From a virus, in IMG/VR virus record IMGVR_UViG_3300042305_001561, positions 1-64,000 of that record: a stretch of 64,000 nucleotides of DNA. One strand, given 5' to 3'. The translations under genes were made by a program, and so were the position numbers. The stretch's first letter is position 1, and every line of letters starts with the position of its first letter. The notes beneath the pieces were generated by a model that searched no databases, was not told the DNA's origin, and was given only the letters and a program-made list of their open reading frames with translations. Below, piece by piece: positions 58,001 to 64,000 of the stretch.

Positions 58001-58028
58001 ACTCTACACACTTTTTATACTTTGTCAA
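58001..58028 (-). promoter_or_regulatory. Sigma70-like promoter for RNA B
   Basis: Minus strand TTGACA, 16-bp spacer, TAGAGT. It lies directly after the terminator of the preceding 38-aa gene. Confidence 0.6.
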
Positions 58029-58053
58029 ATACTATTTTGATTTTTCTCCAAAT

Positions 58054-58085
58054 AAAAACCCCACCTTTTTTACGGGTGGGGCTTT
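58054..58085 (-). terminator. Rho-independent terminator
   Basis: CCCCACC/GGTGGGG stem (58059-58081) with U-run on the minus strand; ends the 38-aa gene. Confidence 0.82.
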
Positions 58086-58113
58086 ATAGGTTGGAAAATT
58101 TACTTTTCTCCTC

Positions 58114-58230
58114 TTAAGCCACACCCTCCTTTGTATCGCCTTCAGCGGCTCCAATGGATGGTTGTGCAATGAAGCAGATACCCCAATTGGAGCTTGTATT
58201 GCTATACTGTAGATGTGATGTGCTATTCAT
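58114..58230 (-). CDS. Small hypothetical protein, 38 aa
   Basis: ATG at 58230 after CATATTTATAG; start MNSTSHLQYSNTSSNWGICF, end GDTKEGVA. Own promoter (58248-58276) and terminator make a complete mini-unit. Not recognised. Confidence 0.6.
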   Translation of the reverse strand: MNSTSHLQYSNTSSNWGICFIAQPSIGAAEGDTKEGVA

Positions 58231-58247
58231 TTCTTACTATAAATATG

Positions 58248-58276
58248 ACTATGATACGAAAAAAGTGAGAAGTCAA
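58248..58276 (-). promoter_or_regulatory. Possible promoter of 38-aa gene
   Basis: Minus strand TTGACT, 17-bp spacer, CATAGT. Confidence 0.5.
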
Positions 58277-58488
58277 ACACTTTTTTCATTATTGTATAAC
58301 CGCCTAAACCTTTCAGTTATCTCATACGGATGATAAAAGAAAGTTTGGCCGTCATCAAACTTGATAAAGTCAAACTGTATGCCTTTTACTTGTTTCCTTG
58401 TACCTGTATATGTTGCCATTTTTCCCGTAGGAATATGAACAAGTCGTTCATTTTCAGCGAAATGATGTTCTGCGTATGCGTTTTTCAT
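58273..58488 (-). CDS. Hypothetical protein
   Basis: 71 aa (start MKNAYAEHHFAENERLVHIP). Beta-rich (GTRKQVKGIQFDFIKFDDGQ). Coupled by ATGA to the upstream RNA ligase. Function unknown. Confidence 0.7.
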   Translation of the reverse strand: MKNAYAEHHFAENERLVHIPTGKMATYTGTRKQVKGIQFDFIKFDDGQTFFYHPYEITERFRRLYNNEKSV

Positions 58489-59507
58489 TCTTTGTATTTC
58501 TCCAAGAAGCGGTTTGATATTGTCTTGAAACTCAAGCGACCTTTTAGCACATCGCTGTATGTCTCAACGCTTGGACGCCAAACAATACCTTCGGCTGGTG
58601 TACCGTTAGAATAGTTCAGTTCATTGGCAATGCTCAAAAAATAATCAACACTCTTGGGCACAACATCATTACCAAGTTGAATAATATGTACAGTATCTAC
58701 AATCTTGATGTTATGTTTCTTACCAAAGCCAATCAAATCTTCTCTGTTGAGATATTTGCCACTATCAATGTCATATAGATTGAAAAGATATAATTCAATC
58801 TCTTTGAACCCAAGACGATTTGCTTGTATGCCCGGTCCAACCATTTCACCTTGAATACACAGGTTGCGATGTTCACTGCGAAGAATCTCTTCAAGTTTGA
58901 GTTTGCGAGCCATCTTCCAATGAGCATTATCTTCTGTTTCTTTCAGGTTGAGATTGCGAGAGCATACACCAAACTCATCATCGCGACGATATGCCGTAAA
59001 ACTTGTGCCGTCCATCTTTAGTGTGCCAATGAGCACCAATCCTTTATTGCTTGCTTCAACAAGCACATTTGGTTCAGATTGCAGACGAACTTCATCTGTC
59101 TTATGTAAGAAAGATGGAAAGTTTCCTTTGACCATTCCGCTCAAATGAGCAGGTACAACAGGTTCATATTTTTCAACACCAACAAGCGATGTAACATCCT
59201 GACCAACTTCATATTCACCTTGGGGTAGAATAGAAAGCGGCAATGCCAATCCTTGCGAAAGTTGGCCGCGAAGACGAATAGTTTTTACACGCAGTTTCTT
59301 ATCTGCTTCCTTACGAAGATGATCATTCCAACTTGCGATAGGAAGTACAGAGTCAATCTCAAAATATACACACTTGTCATTTGGTTGAAACTCATTCTTT
59401 TTTACAACACATTCCCACCCAAGAACTTTAGCACAAAGAATAGCATCTGCTCCATTTATAGGGTTCAGTTCTTTGATAAGTTGAATAGATGCCAGTTTTC
59501 GGTCCAT
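58485..59507 (-). CDS. RNA ligase, DraRnl/Rnl5-like
   Basis: 340 aa. N-terminal OB-like domain (LASIQLIKELNPINGADAIL, VVKKNEF), then motif I LIGTLKMDGTSFTAYRR with the nucleotidyl Lys, motif III-like LCIQGEMVGPG, motif IV AEGIVWRP and motif V RLSFKTIS. This is the layout of the Deinococcus DRB0094 ligase that seals 3'-OH/5'-P nicks in RNA-containing duplexes. Second ligase besides Rnl1. Start at 59507 (MDRKLAS). Confidence 0.85.
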   Translation of the reverse strand: MDRKLASIQLIKELNPINGADAILCAKVLGWECVVKKNEFQPNDKCVYFEIDSVLPIASWNDHLRKEADKKLRVKTIRLRGQLSQGLALPLSILPQGEYEVGQDVTSLVGVEKYEPVVPAHLSGMVKGNFPSFLHKTDEVRLQSEPNVLVEASNKGLVLIGTLKMDGTSFTAYRRDDEFGVCSRNLNLKETEDNAHWKMARKLKLEEILRSEHRNLCIQGEMVGPGIQANRLGFKEIELYLFNLYDIDSGKYLNREDLIGFGKKHNIKIVDTVHIIQLGNDVVPKSVDYFLSIANELNYSNGTPAEGIVWRPSVETYSDVLKGRLSFKTISNRFLEKYKE

Positions 59508-59516
59508 AATGCTATT

Positions 59517-59544
59517 ACCATACACTATAATAACCTTTTGTCAA
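59517..59544 (-). promoter_or_regulatory. Sigma70-like promoter of second RNA ligase gene
   Basis: Minus strand TTGACA, 16-bp spacer, TATGGT, 9 nt before the ATG. Confidence 0.55.
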
Positions 59545-59588
59545 TATGTTTTTAGCCCTTGATATATATTTATTATAATCAAGCATAT

Positions 59589-61166
59589 ATGATTTCACTA
59601 CTTTCTCTATTACAAGAAGCACTTAGCGGCAAAGGATTTTATGACCAGCTTGTAAGTCCTTCGTTCAGAACACAGGATACATTCCCAGTAAAGATAGACT
59701 TTATTGTTGATAATAAGAAAGTAGAAGTAAGTATTCCTGTAAAGATTACCATGAATAATCTAAAGCGAGAAGTTGACCAATACTTGCGTGCGCCTGGTGA
59801 AATGAAAACCAAGCTTGATACATATGCCTACTGGTATGACAACTTCAATAAGCTTGTGTTTCAAAGTATGGGAGAAAGTGATGGTTGTTTGTTCTTGGCG
59901 GCTTGCGGTTATTGTTCTGCCAACACCGCACTTGACCAAAACATTCTTGAAGCCGCTAAACTATACACCGCAGTAAAAAAAGATTTTGGTAGTGAAGAAG
60001 GTAAGCAGGCACTTTCAGATATTGCCGCTAATGTAAAGAGTAATCTAAAAGATAAAGATCTGGCGTTCTTGGCAAAATATCCAAACAGTGCATATGCCAA
60101 TCTACTTCTTCCAAAGAAAGACTATACTGGAAAGAAGATTGAAAAGGGGCCAAAGAAAGGTCAAGATGACATCTTTAGTGAAGTTACCGTGTCAAACGCC
60201 AAGATTCCAAACTTCAATACATATGTAAAGTATTACCTTCAGCATAATGGAAATGTATCAAAAGAAGAACTATACAAAGATCTTGAATCTGGTGTATTTA
60301 CCATCAGCGGTACAAAAATCAACTCGTTCCTTATCAATCTTATATTTCCTGGCAAAAAATGGGCAGGCAAGATTGACCCTGCGACCATTGACCGCTGGAT
60401 GATACGTGTATTCTTTGATGAACCATTGAAGAACATGGTTGAAAATGACATCACAGATTGGATTGCTCATATCCCAGACGATGAAGATGAAGAAGAAAAG
60501 GTCGATGAAGCAAAGCCAAAGAAACCAAAAAAGCCAAAGCTTTCGCCGGAAGAAGAAATGCTTGCCAAGAAAAAGAAATCATTGGAAAAAAAGAAAAATG
60601 CCATCGTAAACAAAATAGTAATGAAGCTGTTTGGCGATGATTATATACGTCAGAACCTGGTAAAGATACTACACGAAGAAGCACAAAAGATTGGTCTTAC
60701 ATCATATCAACTACAGGCACTTGCTTGGGTAAATATACGTGAAAGATATGATGAACCTGCTGCCAAGTTCGCCAAGTTTGAAGATGTTATGGAATATGCC
60801 AGAGATGCTGCCAGCACAGTTATGGCAATAGATCCAAACATCAACTCGGTGATGAACACGATCAAGATACTTTCATCTGGACCAAGATTCAAGTTCACCA
60901 ATCCACAACAGGTTGTTGATACAATAGAAAACGCAGAAAGATATGAAAAGGTATATTTTCTGCCACCAAAAATCGCCAAAGCAAAGAAAGACAAGGGCTC
61001 TACGATTGATTATACCAAAATCAAAGTTGGTATGGTAAGCGACAATAAGGCGGATATATACAATCTGAAAATATCCAAAAAGAAGCCGATACAATCAATA
61101 GATGGAGCAAACAGAGCAGAAACACTCAAGAAAGTTCTTGATTGGATTTTAAACTATAAAACATAA
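59589..61166 (+). CDS. Large hypothetical protein with (I/L)xE leader
   Basis: 525 aa. Start MISLLSLLQEALSGKGFYDQ at 59589 after GATATATATTTATTAT. N-terminal ~280 residues globular (LFLAACGYCSANTALDQNIL), an acidic/Lys-Pro linker (~300-345), and a C-terminal helical domain (GLTSYQLQALAWVNIRERYD). LLQEA fits a prohead-protease site. Not recognised; a virion or injected protein is possible. Confidence 0.72.
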   Translation: MISLLSLLQEALSGKGFYDQLVSPSFRTQDTFPVKIDFIVDNKKVEVSIPVKITMNNLKREVDQYLRAPGEMKTKLDTYAYWYDNFNKLVFQSMGESDGCLFLAACGYCSANTALDQNILEAAKLYTAVKKDFGSEEGKQALSDIAANVKSNLKDKDLAFLAKYPNSAYANLLLPKKDYTGKKIEKGPKKGQDDIFSEVTVSNAKIPNFNTYVKYYLQHNGNVSKEELYKDLESGVFTISGTKINSFLINLIFPGKKWAGKIDPATIDRWMIRVFFDEPLKNMVENDITDWIAHIPDDEDEEEKVDEAKPKKPKKPKLSPEEEMLAKKKKSLEKKKNAIVNKIVMKLFGDDYIRQNLVKILHEEAQKIGLTSYQLQALAWVNIRERYDEPAAKFAKFEDVMEYARDAASTVMAIDPNINSVMNTIKILSSGPRFKFTNPQQVVDTIENAERYEKVYFLPPKIAKAKKDKGSTIDYTKIKVGMVSDNKADIYNLKISKKKPIQSIDGANRAETLKKVLDWILNYKT

Positions 61167-61174
61167 CCAAACAT

Positions 61175-61621
61175 ATGCCAGCACCAATCATACCAGGACC
61201 AAACAATCAACTGATTACAGGATCTTTACCCACTCAGTATGGATTTACTTCAAACTATGTACAATCGGATACAGGAAGTGTAACAATAGCAAGTGGTTCA
61301 ACTACTCCTGCGTCCGTTGTTAATGTTTCAATAACTACCACGGGAAATCCCGTATTTATTTCTTGTACCGGAGATGCAAACCCATCAACGGGTGGAGGGT
61401 GGTGTGTATTTCAACTATATAGAGACAGCACCGCAATTGGAAAGAAAATTCAAGCAGAAAGTTCCGATAGCAACGAGAATGTTCCATATGGAATTACATG
61501 TATTGATAATCTGCCCGCCGGTACATATACATATTCTCTCAAAGTTACATCAATTGCTGGTAGTAATTTTACATTCGGTGAGCCAGATGGCCCCAACTTA
61601 ACAGTGTTTGAAATAAGATGA
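61175..61621 (+). CDS. Beta-sandwich-like protein
   Basis: 148 aa. Thr/Ser/Gly-rich, alternating strands (VTIASGSTTPASVVNVSITT, CVFQLYRDSTAIGKKI, LPAGTYTYSLKVTSIAGSNF) as in tail or C1q/TNF-like jelly rolls. 8 nt after the 525-aa gene. Likely a virion decoration or fibre part; terminator follows. Confidence 0.65.
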   Translation: MPAPIIPGPNNQLITGSLPTQYGFTSNYVQSDTGSVTIASGSTTPASVVNVSITTTGNPVFISCTGDANPSTGGGWCVFQLYRDSTAIGKKIQAESSDSNENVPYGITCIDNLPAGTYTYSLKVTSIAGSNFTFGEPDGPNLTVFEIR

Positions 61622-61624
61622 TAC

Positions 61625-61653
61625 AAAAAAGCCCGCCAAATAGGCGGGCTTCT
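61625..61653. terminator. Bidirectional terminator
   Basis: AAGCCCGCC and GGCGGGCTT (61629-61651), loop AAATA, U-runs on both strands. Confidence 0.86.
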
Positions 61654-61671
61654 TGTTTATACATTATCGTA

Positions 61672-62655
61672 TTATTTGGTATATAGATTTTTGAACTTGT
61701 TGAAGGTAGATTCAAATAAAGTTTCAGTCATTGGGTCCACATTGATATTTCCGGATTTCATTGTATTGATAAATGTATCAAGTTTTCCGTCGCCACCTTT
61801 TTCTGTTTGAGGCATTATTGCTCTTTCATATTCACCGGGACGCTGCTTTATAAGTAGAACATTTTTCCAAAGATATGGTATTATTACATTACTAACAAAT
61901 TGTACGTTGTTTCCAGCGGCGGCATCATCGGCCTCTTGCAATTTGGATTTCATCTCAGCTTCAACTATTTTAAATGATTTTAATGCAGCTTCATTGTTAT
62001 CTAAGTTTGCGTGAATCCACTTGGCAAATCCATCCTGCGCTACTTTGAACAGGTCTGTGTCCGTTGATTGTCCACCCGTAGTTGGTAGTTCTTTTCTAGT
62101 GGCTGCTATTCCGAGGTGAATCTTTTTCAAAATTGTAGTTGGATCTGATTTTCCTTCGAAGGTAATATTATATACTGGGATGACTCCTTTTGGATTTAAA
62201 CAAAAAATTTGAGACCAACGATGGTGTCCGTCGATAACATAGTTTCCAGAAACAATTATGGGTAGCATACTTCCTTTGGCATCTCTTATATAAGATACAA
62301 TATTTTCGGGCTGCTTATTGAACGGCCAATTGAGAGATTTTTCCAAAAATACTTCATTTTGCGTCGGTATCAGCGACAAAACTGGCACCTCATTTTGTTG
62401 TATCCGTATAACATCATCGTCAGTTGCCCCATCTTCTTTAGCCGCCATCAAAAATGCTTGTACCTTTGGGTCAGTAATTGCACTCTGCAATTCTTTGACG
62501 AAAGAGCCCAAATCTTTTTTCAGCATTTGTCCAAATTTTATTTTGTATTGCTTTATTTCGGCGGGAGTGAGCGACGCCTCCTCACCAATCAATCCATTTC
62601 GGCTTTCTAATACCAATTTCTTATGCTTCTCAAAGGTAGATTCAAATATATTCAT
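61672..62655 (-). CDS. ParB/sulfiredoxin-like DGHHRW protein
   Basis: 327 aa. VSGNYVIDGHHRWSQIF is the ParB N-terminal (CTPase/nuclease-like) box, with flanking helices; long C-terminal part not recognised. The start (KLVLESRNG) has an (I/L)xE site. Could be a small-molecule kinase-like or DNA-binding factor. TATATATTTATACAC upstream. Confidence 0.72.
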   Translation of the reverse strand: MNIFESTFEKHKKLVLESRNGLIGEEASLTPAEIKQYKIKFGQMLKKDLGSFVKELQSAITDPKVQAFLMAAKEDGATDDDVIRIQQNEVPVLSLIPTQNEVFLEKSLNWPFNKQPENIVSYIRDAKGSMLPIIVSGNYVIDGHHRWSQIFCLNPKGVIPVYNITFEGKSDPTTILKKIHLGIAATRKELPTTGGQSTDTDLFKVAQDGFAKWIHANLDNNEAALKSFKIVEAEMKSKLQEADDAAAGNNVQFVSNVIIPYLWKNVLLIKQRPGEYERAIMPQTEKGGDGKLDTFINTMKSGNINVDPMTETLFESTFNKFKNLYTK

Positions 62656-62696
62656 ACTGGTCTATAATAAGGTTATGTGTATAAATATATATAAAA

Positions 62697-62730
62697 AACA
62701 AAACCCACCGTTTTTTGGTGGGTTTTTATA
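62697..62730. terminator. Terminator hairpin
   Basis: AAACCCACC (62701-62709) and GGTGGGTTT (62717-62725), loop GTTTTTT, U-runs on both strands. Confidence 0.85.
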
Positions 62731-62949
62731 TTACAACCACTTCTTTACTTCACTATCGTTGTTATATCCACCCTGCTTGGCAAGTGCTTTGATTTTCTTC
62801 ATTTCATCGCCTTTGATTTCTTCTGCCATCACATTTACAGGGTGCATATCGTATATCTTACCATTGTCGGTAAGATAATACTTTTTTTCGCCTGCTTCTA
62901 ATCTAACAACCTTATTGTCTGTAAAAAATACAGCGTCTGTTATTTTCAT
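62731..62949 (-). CDS. Small hypothetical protein
   Basis: 72 aa (start MKITDAVFFTDNKVVRLEAG), ends with a small helical part (KALAKQGGYNNDSEVKKWL). Coupled by ATGA to the 2H phosphoesterase. Confidence 0.7.
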   Translation of the reverse strand: MKITDAVFFTDNKVVRLEAGEKKYYLTDNGKIYDMHPVNVMAEEIKGDEMKKIKALAKQGGYNNDSEVKKWL

Positions 62950-63347
62950 GACACTTCTTTTACTTCGCCACTTAGTGTAACTAACCCATCAACTGGCGTC
63001 CAGTTTGTTATTTTGTTGCTATCTACTGGCTTGCCACCAATTCGTCTATTTACTGCTACCGTGATATGCGGTATAGTATTCTTGCTATAAAAACCAACTA
63101 CTCTTACGGCAATAGCCTTGTCGCTGATACCATAATGAGTAATATCCAGTTTTTGCTTGGTGCCAAGATATTGTTTTATAAACTCGGGAGCATTGCCCAT
63201 ACTTATGGTCATATGATGGCAGATCATTTCCCAGCCATTATCACGCACAAGAATAGGCAATCTAACGCCATTTAGCTTAATATTGTCATCTGCCCATTTG
63301 GTGAGCTTTAGATGTGACTTTTCGTCTAATACAACAGCGGTATACAT
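62946..63347 (-). CDS. 2H phosphoesterase-like protein
   Basis: 133 aa. Two HxT/S motifs, CHHMTISMG and IPHITVAVN, about 65 residues apart, give the 2H (LigT/CPDase) signature. Such enzymes open cyclic phosphates or hydrolyse 2'-5' bonds in RNA, and occur in RNA-repair or anti-2-5A roles. It completes a repair set with two ligases, cpREC and macro domain. Confidence 0.78.
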   Translation of the reverse strand: MYTAVVLDEKSHLKLTKWADDNIKLNGVRLPILVRDNGWEMICHHMTISMGNAPEFIKQYLGTKQKLDITHYGISDKAIAVRVVGFYSKNTIPHITVAVNRRIGGKPVDSNKITNWTPVDGLVTLSGEVKEVS

Positions 63348-63348
63348 A

Positions 63349-63522
63349 TTATTCTGGTAGTTTATAGTTGTCTGGAACTTCGTTCTTTATAACGAGCAAA
63401 GCATATTCTTCGAGCGACAACCCCAAAGATTCATGCAAGTCTTCGCCCTGTGGTGTATTTTTCCACACTTTGATGCGTGACTGGATCCTTGCTTCAAGTT
63501 TAGGATTGTCGGCTAACTTCAT
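63349..63522 (-). CDS. Small hypothetical protein, 57 aa
   Basis: Starts MKLADNPKLEARIQSRIKVW and ends VPDNYKLPE; 1 nt from each neighbouring gene, which strongly supports translation. Not recognised. Confidence 0.68.
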   Translation of the reverse strand: MKLADNPKLEARIQSRIKVWKNTPQGEDLHESLGLSLEEYALLVIKNEVPDNYKLPE

Positions 63523-63523
63523 A

Positions 63524-64000
63524 TTATTTGGTGATTGTTAGTACCTTATAAATAGTTGCCATAAAGCATATTTCTCTGTCTGCCACAGATGCTTCTTGAT
63601 ATTGACCTTCTGCAAGAGCAAGAATAACTTCACCTTGAACATTGCTGGCATATACATCAACCTTTTCATACATCTCTGTATAAAGATCGCTGAAGTTCTT
63701 TAGACTGTTATCTGCCACAAGTTGGCGAATGTCTGTGAATGCCTGCTTCTTGTTTGTATTCTTGAGCATATCAATCAGTTTGGACTTGATATCACCCTGT
63801 AATACATCTTCTTTGGCAAGTTTGAGTTGAGCATTGATTACTCCACGCTGTGCGGTATTGATAATGGCACGAATGTCTGGATAATGACTATTGACGAGCA
63901 ATACAACACTCTCCTTATCAAACTTGACATTTTCCTTTTGTAGAATCTTTACAAGATTGGCGGCAACATCCTTCTTGGTGGGAGGATGAATAGCATAAGA
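63524..64000 (-). CDS. 44: Clamp loader small subunit, T4 gp44-like (5' end outside window)
   Basis: Open to the right edge; 158 codons seen. AIHPPTKKDVAANLVKILQK, SHYPDIRAIINTAQ and the C-terminal helical collar (DREICFMATIYKVL) follow the lid and collar domains of RFC/gp44 clamp loaders. The P-loop part is outside. Together with the gp62-like protein it loads the sliding clamp. Confidence 0.72.
   Translation of the reverse strand, partial: SYAIHPPTKKDVAANLVKILQKENVKFDKESVVLLVNSHYPDIRAIINTAQRGVINAQLKLAKEDVLQGDIKSKLIDMLKNTNKKQAFTDIRQLVADNSLKNFSDLYTEMYEKVDVYASNVQGEVILALAEGQYQEASVADREICFMATIYKVLTITK

Noticed and set aside
57700-58010. Possible cobalamin riboswitch (GCCAC and GGGAAG present)
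   Set aside because: The elements are in the wrong order and spacing, no B12 box pairing is seen, and no downstream B12-related gene exists.
1-64000. CRISPR arrays, insertion sequences, integrase or attachment sites
   Set aside because: No regularly spaced 25-40-bp repeats, transposase or integrase motifs seen; the only longer direct repeat is the 50-bp pair around one gene.

Overview
The window reads as an internal segment of a large (probably jumbo) tailed-phage genome of the T4-like replication type. The evidence is pieces of a T4-like clamp loader (a gp62-like subunit at 30.7-31.2 kb and the C-terminal part of a gp44-like subunit running off the right edge), a T4 Rnl1-type RNA ligase, a dNMP-kinase-like protein, dUTPase, a UvsE-type UV endonuclease, a RecB/Cas4-like nuclease, a holin, free-standing homing endonucleases beside tRNA genes, a 22-gene tRNA array and a tmRNA. 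No capsid, tail or terminase gene is present, so the phage assignment rests on these genes. Base composition is AT-rich, nearly all genes lie on the minus strand, and stop/start overlaps (ATGA) are frequent. The host should be a Gram-negative bacterium with an outer membrane and a PEP-CTERM sorting system: the window encodes a porin-like beta-barrel, a haemagglutinin-type secretion domain, and a PEP-CTERM protein whose tail resembles those common in Verrucomicrobia. The host assignment is inference.

Layout. 0-10 kb: mostly small unknown proteins, an SF2 helicase, a degenerate HNH protein, a methyltransferase, an acetyltransferase, a lipoprotein, a metallopeptidase-like protein and an IMPDH/GMP-reductase family enzyme. 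10-27 kb: dUTPase followed by one long leftward gene string for glycan synthesis, with twelve glycosyltransferases, two small-molecule-type methyltransferases, an RfbH-type 3-dehydrase and a nucleotide-sugar SDR. Together these suggest assembly of a glycan containing a 3,6-dideoxyhexose. 27-35 kb: nucleic-acid metabolism (nuclease, dNMP kinase, clamp loader, HNH, Rnl1, UvsE). 35-50 kb: an envelope and secreted block (porin, Tat-exported tyrosinase, two Ig-domain proteins, PEP-CTERM protein, haemagglutinin-type adhesin, thermonuclease) interleaved with a tmRNA, an ADP-ribose/cyclic-phosphate processing operon and a DEDD exonuclease. 42.7-56.7 kb: the tRNA array with two homing endonucleases and two large structured non-coding RNAs. 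56.6-64 kb: holin, another structured RNA, a second RNA ligase, a 2H phosphoesterase and the gp44-like fragment.

Two upstream-signal classes are visible. A sigma70-like promoter (TTGAC[A/T], 16-17 bp spacer, TATAAT-like) sits before the tmRNA, several tRNAs, the porin, the cyclic-phosphate operon, Rnl1, the nuclease and the glycan operon. A second, very frequent element reading (T)ATATTTAT in the sense direction lies 3-35 nt before at least 24 start codons.

Themes worth following: (i) translation rescue and RNA repair (tmRNA, 22 tRNAs for 18 amino acids, two RNA ligases, 2H phosphoesterase, cyclic-phosphate receiver domain, macro domain); (ii) re-modelling of the host surface (glycan cluster, porin, adhesin, tyrosinase, PEP-CTERM); (iii) four compact structured RNAs that match no class I can name; (iv) a set of proteins that start with a short (I/L)xE-type leader like T4 capsid-targeting sequences.
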